The notes under the pieces were generated by a model. The model was not told the origin of the DNA. It did not search any database and saw nothing but the letters and a program-made list of their open reading frames with translations. Below, piece by piece: positions 23,804 to 30,855 of a stretch of DNA of 46,945 nt (positions are counted from its first letter, which is position 1; every line of letters starts with the position of its first letter). Source of the DNA: Actinophytocola sp036555685 (GTDB lineage Bacteria > Actinomycetota > Actinomycetes > Mycobacteriales > Pseudonocardiaceae); the NCBI RefSeq assembly GCF_036555685.1, contig NZ_DATBKY010000215.1:1-46945 (forward strand), written 5' to 3'. The position numbers and the translations under genes are program-made.

Positions 23804-24718
23804 TCAGGCGGATGCGCGAAGCGAACCGTTCACCACGGTGAGCGCTCCGGGCACCAGGCTGACCTCGACCGGTAGCGGGCCGATGCGCTCGCCGTCGGCG
23901 TAGGCGACCCAGCCGTTCTCCTCACCGATGCGCACCTGCCTGGCCTGCGAGGTCGTGACGAGCGGGTTGTGCACGTGGTTGCCGGTGCGCAGGCCCGGCA
24001 GCATCCTGACCAGGTCGCGCCGCTTCGCGGAGCGGACGAGCGTGATGTCGAACAGCCCGTCGGTCGGGTCGGCGGACGGGCATACCGGGATGCCGCCGCC
24101 GTAGTACGGGATGTTGCCGATGGCGATCTGGGTGGCCTCGACCTCGGTTCGCTCGCCGTCCTGGGTGACCGACAGCCGCCCGCCGCGCAGCTTCGCGAGC
24201 TCGGCGACGATCGCGAGGTCGTAGCGCCGGGGACCGGACGGCCAACGCATCCGGTTGGCCCGCTCGTTGACCGCGGAGTCGAACCCGGCGCACAGCACGC
24301 CGGCGAACCACGGCCCGCCGGCGACCCGGCCGAGGTCGATCTTCGTGCGCTGGCCCGCCTTGATCGCCGCGACGAGCGCGTCGGTGGCCTCGAGCGGATC
24401 CTTCGGCGCGCCGAGCGTGCGGGCGAGGTCGTTGCCGGTGCCCGCGGGCACCACGCCGAGCGCGACGCCGGTGTCGGCGCAGAACTGCACGCCCTGGTGC
24501 GCCGACCCGTCGCCGCCTACCACGACGAGCACGTCCAGCGTGGTGTCGTGCGCCCGCTCCATCAGCCGGCGCGACTCCTCGACGGTCGTCGCGGCGACCG
24601 TGATGAGGTCGTCGACCGCGCCGCGCAGCCGCTGCGCGACCGTGTCCGCGATCCGGCCGGCCCGGCCGAGGCCGGATGCCGGGTGCACCACCATGGCGGC
24701 CCGCACCGTGTCAGCCAA
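23804..24718 (-). CDS. Diacylglycerol kinase / lipid kinase (DagK family)
   Basis: A 304-residue soluble lipid kinase. It phosphorylates diacylglycerol or a related lipid using ATP. The family motifs are present: the nucleotide loop VVGGDGSAHQG (about residue 66), VPAGTGNDLARTLG (about 92), the YYGGGIPVCPSADPTDGLFDI block and AYADGERIG near the end. The start is probably TTG at 24718, eight bases after GAGGGA; a GTG twelve bases downstream is an alternative. It sits 12 bases after the tatC stop, so it belongs to the tat operon here, interrupting the usual tatC-helY adjacency. Confidence 0.85.
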   Translation of the reverse strand: MADTVRAAMVVHPASGLGRAGRIADTVAQRLRGAVDDLITVAATTVEESRRLMERAHDTTLDVLVVVGGDGSAHQGVQFCADTGVALGVVPAGTGNDLARTLGAPKDPLEATDALVAAIKAGQRTKIDLGRVAGGPWFAGVLCAGFDSAVNERANRMRWPSGPRRYDLAIVAELAKLRGGRLSVTQDGERTEVEATQIAIGNIPYYGGGIPVCPSADPTDGLFDITLVRSAKRRDLVRMLPGLRTGNHVHNPLVTTSQARQVRIGEENGWVAYADGERIGPLPVEVSLVPGALTVVNGSLRASA

Positions 24719-24730
24719 CTGTGCCGTCCC

Positions 24731-25690
24731 TCAGGTCACGTCGTCGAAGCCGGCGGGCGTCTCGGACTTCGGTTTCGCGGCGGGCTCGTCGGGGACGTTC
24801 TCGGGCTTGAGATCGTAGTCCTCCGGGTCGCCCCAGCCCTCGGCGACCGCCTGCTGGTCCTTCTTGCGGTCGTGGATGCGGGCGATCTGCACGGCGACCT
24901 CGAACAGCACGGTCATCGCGCCGGCGAGCGCCAGCATGCCGATGGGGTCGGTGCCGGGCGTGGCGACCGCGGCGAACACGAACAGCGCGAAGATGATCCC
25001 CCGCCGCCAGCGGGCGAGGTTGCGGTAGGGCAGCACGCCGATGCGGTTCAGCATGGTGATCAGCAGCGGCAGCTCGAAGCTCACGCCGAAGATCAGCAGC
25101 ATGACGAGCACGAACGAGATGTACTCGTTCGCCGCGAGCGCGGTGATGAACTGGTCGCCACCGAAGCTGACCAGGACCTGCAGGCCTTTCGGCACCACGA
25201 AGTAGGCGAGCACGGCGCCGCAGGCGAACAGGATCGTCGCCAGGATCACGAAGATGCGGGTGAACTTGCGCTCGTTGTCGTACAGGCCGGGAGTGATGAA
25301 CGCCCAGATCTGGTAGAGCCAGAACGGACTGGTCAGCACCGCACCCGCGGCGAGGCCGACCTTGAACTGGATGAGGAACGCCTCGAAGGGCTGGGTCTGC
25401 AGCAGCTGGCACTTGCCCGGGATCGGCTCGAACCGGACACCCGCGGGCAGCGCGCAGTACGGGCCGGTGAGCAGGTGACCGAGCGAGGGGATCGGGCCGA
25501 TCCACCACTGGAACCAGAGGAACCCGGCGATGCAGCCCACGAGGAGGGCCAGGATCGCCAAACCCAACCGGTGCCGCAGCTCGTAGAGATGTTCCCGGAG
25601 GGACATGGTGCCGTCGGGATTGTGCCGACGGCTACGAAGACGCTTCTTCTCGCGACGACCCTCGTCCCGGCGGTGCGGTTTGCGCGCCAC
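24731..25690 (-). CDS. tatC: Sec-independent protein translocase TatC
   Basis: A 319-residue six-pass membrane protein, the receptor for twin-arginine signal peptides. The core begins MSLREHLYELRHRLG, and FEAFLIQFKVGLAAGAVLTSPFWLYQIWAFITPGLYDNER (in pieces) is the conserved family block. Transmembrane segments follow, ending PGTDPIGMLALAGAM. A basic 27-residue N-terminal extension and an acidic/proline C-terminal tail (about 45 residues) are typical of actinobacteria. It works with the adjacent TatA. GTG start at 25690; no strong ribosome binding site, and the gap to tatA is 18 bases, so translation is probably coupled. Confidence 0.93.
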   Translation of the reverse strand: MARKPHRRDEGRREKKRLRSRRHNPDGTMSLREHLYELRHRLGLAILALLVGCIAGFLWFQWWIGPIPSLGHLLTGPYCALPAGVRFEPIPGKCQLLQTQPFEAFLIQFKVGLAAGAVLTSPFWLYQIWAFITPGLYDNERKFTRIFVILATILFACGAVLAYFVVPKGLQVLVSFGGDQFITALAANEYISFVLVMLLIFGVSFELPLLITMLNRIGVLPYRNLARWRRGIIFALFVFAAVATPGTDPIGMLALAGAMTVLFEVAVQIARIHDRKKDQQAVAEGWGDPEDYDLKPENVPDEPAAKPKSETPAGFDDVT

Positions 25691-25708
25691 CGTCTGGAAC
25701 CCCGTTTC

Positions 25709-26008
25709 TCAGCCGGCGTTCTTGTTCTGCTGAGCCTGCTCGACCGGTTGCTCGGCGGCGGGCTGCGTCGTGCCGTTCGTCTGCGGCGGCGTCTGAGCCT
25801 GCGGCAGCTGCTGCTGCACCGGCGGCGTGGCCGGGGTGTCGTCCTTGTCCTTGTCCTCGCCACGCAGGCCCTTGGTCTCTTCCTTGAAGGCCTTGGCGGA
25901 CTTGCCGAGCGAGCGCGCCATCTCCGGCAGCTTCCGTGCTCCGAAGAGCAGGACGATCACACCGGCAATGATCAACAGCTCGGGTACACCCAAGTTACCC
26001 ACGGTCAT
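25709..26008 (-). CDS. tatA: Twin-arginine translocase subunit TatA
   Basis: A 99-residue protein with one N-terminal transmembrane helix (VPELLIIAGVIVLLFG), the conserved FGARKLPEMARSLGKS hinge and amphipathic helix, and a long charged then P/Q-rich tail. It oligomerises to form the Tat pore with TatC. Its start overlaps the end of the preceding small membrane-protein gene by 14 bases. GGGGGAGA lies upstream of the ATG. No separate tatB is seen, as is common in actinobacterial tatAC loci. Confidence 0.93.
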   Translation of the reverse strand: MTVGNLGVPELLIIAGVIVLLFGARKLPEMARSLGKSAKAFKEETKGLRGEDKDKDDTPATPPVQQQLPQAQTPPQTNGTTQPAAEQPVEQAQQNKNAG

Positions 26009-26261
26009 CCTCCTGTCTCCCCCGGCTGTTCGATGGTACGTCAGCCGGGGCGTGCTTCCATCGTGCGCGGGTCTGTTTCACAGCGACCCGCAAGGCAGCC
26101 GTCCGCGCGCGCAGCGTGCTCGTCCGGTCCCCGAACCGGGCGTTCACGCCGGCCGCCGTGGTGCCGAACCGGCGCACGTTGCGCAGTGCCCGGGTGAGCA
26201 CGAGCCCGAGCAGCGCCAACCCGATGGCAACCAGGATCCAGGTCGGCAGGTACGACATCAC
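25995..26261 (-). CDS. Small single-pass membrane protein upstream of tatA
   Basis: An 88-residue protein with one N-terminal transmembrane helix (WILVAIGLALLGLVLTRAL) and a basic, arginine-rich cytoplasmic tail (RFGTTAAGVNARFGDR, TRARWKH). I do not recognise the family. It is the first gene of the run with tatA, tatC, dagK and helY and overlaps tatA, so a role near the Tat machinery is possible. The start is either GTG at 26261 (TACGGT six bases upstream, leaderless geometry) or ATG at 26258 (weak AGGA). Confidence 0.65.
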   Translation of the reverse strand: MMSYLPTWILVAIGLALLGLVLTRALRNVRRFGTTAAGVNARFGDRTSTLRARTAALRVAVKQTRARWKHAPADVPSNSRGRQEDDRG

Positions 26262-26321
26262 GTTCCTACCGTAGTGGGCATGTGGTCACCGTAGGGTGGG
26301 CGGTTCCCGGCTTCCCGTAGG

Positions 26322-27296
26322 TCACGGGGTTACCGAGAGCTGTCCGGCCCGCGCGAGCGCCCGCCTTGCTCGGTCACGCAAGCCCGCCGCGAGCTCCTCC
26401 GGTTCCTCGACGCTCACGTCGCCGCCGAGGCCCAGCAGGAGCCGGACCATCCACGACAGGTCCGCGTACCGCATCCTTATTCGGAGCCGGCCGCCGTCGA
26501 GTTCGGTCACCTTCTCCACCGGGTAGTACTCCGACACCCAGCGCGCGTCCGGCTCGAGCACGAGCTGAGCGACCTCCTGGTCGGGGCGCTCGCGGAAGAT
26601 GCCCGCGGAGGTGTCGGTCTGCTCGGCGTAAGGCGGCGGCGCGGCCGGCTCGTCGAGCTGCGTGACCTCGTCGATGCGGTCGAGGCGGAACAGCCGCACG
26701 CCCTCGGCCCGCCGGCACCAGGCCTCCAGGTAGCTGCGGCCCTCGACGATCAGCATCCGCATCGGGTCGACCGTGCGCTCGGTGATCTCGTCCTTCGACG
26801 CCGTGTAGTAGGTCATCCGCAGCGCCCGCCGCTGCGTGAGCGCACCCTGCACGACCTGGCGTGCCTTGGCGGTGCTCTTGCCCTCGCGCACGCCGAGGCC
26901 GACCGCGACCCCGGCGGGCTGCGCCTGCCCGGCCGCCGCCTCGATCTTGGCGACCGCGCGGCGCACCGCGTCCGCGTCGGCCACGCCGGGTGCCTCCAGC
27001 AGCGTGCGCAGCGCGACCAGCAACGCGGTGGCCTCGGCGCCGGTGAGGCGCAGCGGCCGGTTCATGCCGGCGTCGAAGTTGACTGAGATCGTGTCGCCCT
27101 CGAAGGACAGGTCGATCAAATCGCCGGGCCCGTAGCCCGGCAGCCCGCACATCCAGAGCAGCTCGAGGTCCTTGCGCAGTTGCTTGGCGGAGACGCCGAA
27201 GTCCTCGGCCGCCTCGTCCACCGGGATGCCCGGCCGCGCGATCAGGTAGGGCACCAGCGCCAGCAGGCGTGGCAGCCGGTCCTGCGATGTGCTCAC
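26322..27296 (-). CDS. pafC: PafC, WYL-domain transcription regulator
   Basis: A 324-residue regulator that in mycobacteria pairs with PafB to activate the RecA-independent DNA-damage response. An N-terminal winged helix (VSTSQDRLPRLLALVPYL, PGIPVDEAAEDFGVS, about residues 1-60) is followed by a WYL domain with the YYTASKDEITERTVDP and EGRSYLEAWCRRAEGVRLFRLDRI type core (given in part), and a C-terminal extension. The WYL triad region is here SYLEAW. GTG at 27296 has GGGGAGG six bases upstream. Unlike many genomes, pafB and pafC do not overlap; 166 bases separate them. PafC is not itself part of the protease despite its name. Confidence 0.9.
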   Translation of the reverse strand: MSTSQDRLPRLLALVPYLIARPGIPVDEAAEDFGVSAKQLRKDLELLWMCGLPGYGPGDLIDLSFEGDTISVNFDAGMNRPLRLTGAEATALLVALRTLLEAPGVADADAVRRAVAKIEAAAGQAQPAGVAVGLGVREGKSTAKARQVVQGALTQRRALRMTYYTASKDEITERTVDPMRMLIVEGRSYLEAWCRRAEGVRLFRLDRIDEVTQLDEPAAPPPYAEQTDTSAGIFRERPDQEVAQLVLEPDARWVSEYYPVEKVTELDGGRLRIRMRYADLSWMVRLLLGLGGDVSVEEPEELAAGLRDRARRALARAGQLSVTP

Positions 27297-27462
27297 TGGT
27301 CCGCCTCCCCGGAATTCAAAGTGTCGGTTGCGTTCCGGCGGACAGTCCGGATGGTCTGTCGACTGTGGCCGAGTGCCAGCACGGTCCCCTGAGGTTACGT
27401 TGATCGGCACCGGACTTCGCGCAAAGATCCACTGTGACCAACGAGATCCACGGAGGCACTCG

Positions 27463-28440
27463 CTAGCCCCCCGTACTCCCCGCCACGGCGAGCAGCCGCT
27501 CGTGCACCGACTTGCGCAGCACCTCCGGCTCGAGCACCACGGCATCCTCGCCGTAGCCCGCGATCCAGCTGGCCGACGAGTCGGTGTACCAGACCTCCAG
27601 CTCGACCACGTCGCCCGCGACGCCGTCGATGGTCTGCTCGCCGACGACCTTGGCCCGGCGGCGCAGGCCCGCCGCACGGTTCTTCGCAAGCCACAGCCGC
27701 ACCGTCGACGTGTCGGGTGGTTCGTCGCTGGAGTGTGACACGAAGGTCAGCAGATCGACGTCGGCCGGCCGCTGCACAACCCCGGCCCGGCCGGACATCT
27801 CGACCTCCCCCACGATGCGGGACAACCGGAAGCAGCGCGGCGCGTCCCGGTCCCGGTCGTGGCCGACGACGTACCAGCGCCCGCGCCAGGACACCACGCC
27901 CCACGGCTCCAGCGTGCGCCGGCGCACCTCGGCCGGGTTCGCCTTCCGGTAGTCGAAGCCGACCGCCCGGCCGGCCTGGACGGCGGCGAGCAGCGGCCCG
28001 AACGCGGGCTCGGTGGTACGCACCTTCGGCTCGACGACCGCCGGCACGCCCTGGTCGACGTCCACCCCGGCGGCCCGCAGCTTCAGCAGCGCACCGGCCG
28101 CCGCACCGGTCAGCTCCGGGGAGTCCCACAGCCGCACGGCGAGCGCCACCGCGGCGGCCTCGTCGGGCTCGAGGTCGATGTCGCCGAGCTCGTAGTCACG
28201 GCGCGCGATCCGGTACCCGTCGACCGTGTCGAACGACCAGTTACGGCCGACCTCCAGCGGCACGCCCAGCTCACGCAGCTCGGCCTTGTCCCGCTCGAAC
28301 ATCCGGAAGAAGGCCTCGTCCGTGGGCGCGTCGGAGTAGCCGGCCACGAGGGACCGGATGTGCTCGGCGGTCAGGTACTGGCGGGTGGACAGTAGACACA
28401 GCACCAGGTTGACGAGTCGTTCGGCGCGTGCGACGGACAC
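27463..28440 (-). CDS. pafB: PafB, WYL-domain transcription regulator
   Basis: A 325-residue partner of PafC. It has a winged helix (VARAERLVNLVLCLLS, about residues 1-70, with FFRMFERDKAELRELGVPLE typical of the family) and a WYL domain with WGVVSWRGRWYVVGHDRDR and FRLSRI, then a C-terminal domain. In mycobacteria PafBC is activated by single-stranded DNA and recognises a TGTCRGT-N9-TANNNT promoter. The start is GTG at 28440, seven bases after TAGAGT, with no ribosome binding site: leaderless. A perfect inverted repeat lies just upstream. The next conserved neighbour, pafA, is displaced 5 kb to the right. Confidence 0.92.
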   Translation of the reverse strand: MSVARAERLVNLVLCLLSTRQYLTAEHIRSLVAGYSDAPTDEAFFRMFERDKAELRELGVPLEVGRNWSFDTVDGYRIARRDYELGDIDLEPDEAAAVALAVRLWDSPELTGAAAGALLKLRAAGVDVDQGVPAVVEPKVRTTEPAFGPLLAAVQAGRAVGFDYRKANPAEVRRRTLEPWGVVSWRGRWYVVGHDRDRDAPRCFRLSRIVGEVEMSGRAGVVQRPADVDLLTFVSHSSDEPPDTSTVRLWLAKNRAAGLRRRAKVVGEQTIDGVAGDVVELEVWYTDSSASWIAGYGEDAVVLEPEVLRKSVHERLLAVAGSTGG

Positions 28441-28447
28441 GTTTCGA

Positions 28448-28453
28448 ACTCTA
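28448..28453 (-). promoter_or_regulatory. Leaderless -10 (TAGAGT) of pafB
   Basis: TAGAGT is followed by seven bases and the GTG start of pafB, and no Shine-Dalgarno sequence is present. Confidence 0.55.
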
Positions 28454-28457
28454 GCCC

Positions 28458-28475
28458 GACTGACACACCTCAGTC
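28458..28475. promoter_or_regulatory. Inverted repeat GACTGA-N6-TCAGTC upstream of pafB
   Basis: The arms are 28458-28463 and 28470-28475, ending five bases before the pafB -10. Read toward pafB, one arm is part of TGTCAGT, the core of the mycobacterial PafBC site, but the distance to the -10 is 5 rather than 9 bases. It could serve autoregulation. Confidence 0.45.
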
Positions 28476-28579
28476 CCCCAACGCGCCCCGGCGATTCGTG
28501 CGAACGGTCCGTTCGCCCGGCATTCCCCCGATCAGTGGGCACCGGCCGCCCGGTCGCTACCCGGGTCGCGACCGAGCGT

Positions 28580-28590
28580 TGGTCTGACCA
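28580..28590. promoter_or_regulatory. FadR-type operator TGGTCTGACCA
   Basis: A perfect 11-base palindrome (TGGTC-T-GACCA) 26 bases before the start of the FadR-subfamily gene. It matches the classical FadR-subfamily GntR operator form TGGTNNNACCA. Confidence 0.65.
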
Positions 28591-28616
28591 CTTGACCGTC
28601 GGGCCTTCTGGGCGGC

Positions 28617-29351
28617 ATGGTGTCACCCATGGCCCTGCAACCCGTGGCTCGCCGGTCCGTTCCGGACGCCGTGTTCGAGCAGATCCTCGCCGACGTCGTG
28701 AGCGGCGAGTTCGCGCCCGGCGACCCGCTGCCCAGCGAGCGCAGGCTGGCCGAGGTGCTCGGGGTGTCCCGCCCGGCAGTACGCGAGGCGCTGCAGCGGG
28801 TGGCCGCGGCCGGCCTGGTGGAGGTCCGCCAGGGCGACACCACGACGGTCCGCGACTACCGCCGCCACGGCGGGCTCGACCTGCTCCCCCGGCTGCTCTC
28901 GCCCGGCGGCGAGATCGACCTGTCGGTGGCGCGCAGCATCCTCGAGGCGCGGCTGCACGTCGGCCCGAAGGTGGCCGAGCTCGCGGCCGAGCGGGCCGGC
29001 GCCCGGCTCGCCGAACCGCTGCGCGCGGCGGTCGACGCGCTGGAGGCGGCGGACGACTCGGTCGCCCGGCAGCGGCACGCGCTGCTGTTCTGGGAACACG
29101 TCGTCGACGGCGCCGACTCGATCGCGTTCCGGCTGATGTTCAACAGCCTGCGCGCCGCCTACGAGCCGGCGATCGCGGTGCTCGGCCCCGTCATGGACGC
29201 CGAGGTCACCCGCATCGCGGCCTACCGCTCGCTGACCGAGGCCATCGTGGCAGGCGATGGCCCCGAGGCCCGCCGCCTCGCCGAGGACCTGCTCGGCGCG
29301 GGCACTTACGGCCTGCTGACAGTGATCAGGCAACTGGAGGAGTCTCAATGA
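28617..29351 (+). CDS. GntR-family regulator, FadR subfamily
   Basis: A 244-residue regulator. The N-terminal winged helix has PGDPLPSERRLAEVLGVSRPAVREALQ (about residues 38-65; positions 38-64 carry the SERxLAxxLGVSRxxVREAL pattern). The C-terminal half is an all-helical FCD/FadR effector domain (LEARLHVGPKVAELAAERA and later histidines HALLFWEHV). A palindromic operator sits just upstream, so autorepression is likely. The stop overlaps the start of the membrane hydroxylase by the ATGA arrangement, making it the obvious target. The ligand may be an acyl-CoA or another carboxylate. The start is ATG at 28617 or ATG at 28629; neither has a good ribosome binding site. Confidence 0.88.
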   Translation: MVSPMALQPVARRSVPDAVFEQILADVVSGEFAPGDPLPSERRLAEVLGVSRPAVREALQRVAAAGLVEVRQGDTTTVRDYRRHGGLDLLPRLLSPGGEIDLSVARSILEARLHVGPKVAELAAERAGARLAEPLRAAVDALEAADDSVARQRHALLFWEHVVDGADSIAFRLMFNSLRAAYEPAIAVLGPVMDAEVTRIAAYRSLTEAIVAGDGPEARRLAEDLLGAGTYGLLTVIRQLEESQ

Positions 29352-30079
29352 CCGACGCCAAGGACACCGTCGAAGCTCGCGCCCGCGCCCAGGTCCGCGC
29401 CGACGAGGCCGCCATCACCGGTTCGCGCCGCCGCTCGACCGGCCTGTCCGACGCGGCCCGGGCGTTCTGGCGTCACCCGTCGCCGTGGATGCTGGCCGTG
29501 CTCCTGACCGCCGCCGTGACGGCCCGCCTGGTCGCCGGCGACTGGCGGCTGAGCGACGCGGTCACGCCGGTGATCATGCTCGCGGTGTTCCCGTTCTTCG
29601 AGTGGATCGTGCACGTGTGCGTGCTGCACTGGCGGCCGCGCCGGGTCGGCGGCCTGACGATCGACCCGCTGCTGTCCCGCAAGCACCGCGCCCACCACGC
29701 GGACCCGCGCGACGTGCCGCTCGTGTTCATCCCGTGGCAGGTGCAGCTGTGGCTGCTACCGGCGACGACCGCGATCGCGCTGCTCGCGTTTCCCCGCCTC
29801 GGCGTCGGGCTGACGTTCCTCGGCACGGCGGCCACGCTCGGGCTGGGCTACGAGTGGATGCACTACCTGATCCACAGCGACTACCGGCCGCGGACCCGGC
29901 TGTACCGGGCGATCTGGCGCAACCACCGGCTGCACCACTACAAGAACGAGCACTACTGGTTCACCGTGACCACGTCCGGCACCGCGGACCGGGTGCTGGG
30001 CACCCACCCGAACCCGGAGACCGTGCGAACCTCCCCCACGGTCCGCGACCTGCACTCCCGCGAGGCGGCGGCGAGCTAG
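29348..30079 (+). CDS. Membrane fatty-acid hydroxylase/sterol desaturase-family di-iron enzyme
   Basis: A 243-residue integral membrane enzyme with about four transmembrane segments and the histidine clusters that bind two irons: HVCVLH, KHRAHHADP, EWMHYLIHSDY and NHRLHHYKNEHYW. It matches the fatty-acid hydroxylase superfamily (ceramide/fatty-acid hydroxylase and carotenoid hydroxylase types). It would hydroxylate or desaturate a membrane lipid using O2 and an electron donor not encoded here. It is translationally coupled to the FadR-type regulator, which suggests control by lipid or acyl-CoA status. Convergent with the TetR gene, overlapping by four bases. Confidence 0.85.
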   Translation: MTDAKDTVEARARAQVRADEAAITGSRRRSTGLSDAARAFWRHPSPWMLAVLLTAAVTARLVAGDWRLSDAVTPVIMLAVFPFFEWIVHVCVLHWRPRRVGGLTIDPLLSRKHRAHHADPRDVPLVFIPWQVQLWLLPATTAIALLAFPRLGVGLTFLGTAATLGLGYEWMHYLIHSDYRPRTRLYRAIWRNHRLHHYKNEHYWFTVTTSGTADRVLGTHPNPETVRTSPTVRDLHSREAAAS

Positions 30080-30786
30080 ATACCCGCACGAACCTCGTCG
30101 GCCAGCAGCTTCTCCTGCTCGGGTGTCAGCCCGGTGCCGGACAGGCCGTGGCCGAGGACCAGCATCGCCTTCACGATCGCGTCCTCGCGGACGTCCTGGG
30201 GCATGTCGCGCAGCGGGCCGTCCAGCAGGGCCGCGAGGCCGTGCACCATCGACCACGCCGCGATCTCCGCGAGCGGCCGCCGCTCGACCCTCAGGTAGCC
30301 GACCGCGACCAGCTCGTCGAGCGAGTCGAGCAGCAGCCCGAACGGATCCGGCCGGCCGTCGCTCTCGTGGTCGTCGGCCTCGTCGCGCACCGGGCCCTGG
30401 AACGAGAACACCGTGCGGAACAGGCCCGGCTGCGCGCGGGCGAACGCGATGTAGCCGCGGCCGAGCGCGGCGAGGCTGCCGAGCGCGTACTGCACCGGGT
30501 CGTCGGTCTGCGTGCGGGCGGCCAGCTCCTTCTGCATCGCCCCGGCGAGCTCGTCCAGCGCGCATTCCTTCGCGGCGCCGAGTAGCTCCTCCTGACCCGC
30601 GAAGTGGCGGTACGCCGCCGTCGGCGTGACGCCGACCTGGCGGGCGGCCGCGCGGATGCTCACCGAACCCGGCCCGCCGTCGGCGGCGAGCTCGGCCGCC
30701 GCGGTGACCAGCGCGTTGCGCAGATCGCCATGGTGGTAGGCGCGTTTCGGCGAGTTCACGTACCCGATGTTGACACCAGTGAACAT
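30076..30786 (-). CDS. TetR-family regulator of the MMPL transporter
   Basis: A 236-residue TetR protein. The N-terminal helix-turn-helix is AYHHGDLRNALVTAAAELA to VGVTPTAAYRHFAGQEELL (about residues 15-70), with a ligand-binding C-terminal domain of the TetR_C_13/WHG kind (GYIAFARAQPGLFRTVFS). The start is ATG at 30786 by leaderless geometry (TAACTT, seven bases upstream); the open frame continues upstream only because it translates the operator repeats (TGVNLTGVNL). GTG at 30759 is an alternative. It is divergent from the mmpL gene and overlapping operator repeats lie between them, so it probably represses both. Confidence 0.87.
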   Translation of the reverse strand: MFTGVNIGYVNSPKRAYHHGDLRNALVTAAAELAADGGPGSVSIRAAARQVGVTPTAAYRHFAGQEELLGAAKECALDELAGAMQKELAARTQTDDPVQYALGSLAALGRGYIAFARAQPGLFRTVFSFQGPVRDEADDHESDGRPDPFGLLLDSLDELVAVGYLRVERRPLAEIAAWSMVHGLAALLDGPLRDMPQDVREDAIVKAMLVLGHGLSGTGLTPEQEKLLADEVRAGI

Positions 30787-30792
30787 TGATGG

Positions 30793-30822
30793 CAAGTTAA
30801 CGCCCGTCAAGTTTACGCCCGT
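30793..30822. repeat. Two tandem 15-bp repeats, likely TetR operator
   Basis: CAAGTTAACGCCCGT (30793-30807) is followed without gap by CAAGTTTACGCCCGT (30808-30822); 14 of 15 positions match. They cover the predicted -10 of the TetR gene (TAACTT, 30799-30794) and lie 34 bases before the mmpL start. Confidence 0.6.
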
Positions 30823-30855
30823 ACACATCTAGTGCGATTGCAAGGGGAGCTCGTC

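Noticed and set aside
24168..24174. TGTCGGT inside the lipid kinase gene as a PafBC site
   Set aside because: No -10 at the required distance; coding sequence.
27323..27335. TGTCGGT in the pafB-pafC gap as a PafBC site
   Set aside because: It points away from pafC and has no TANNNT eight bases after the motif.
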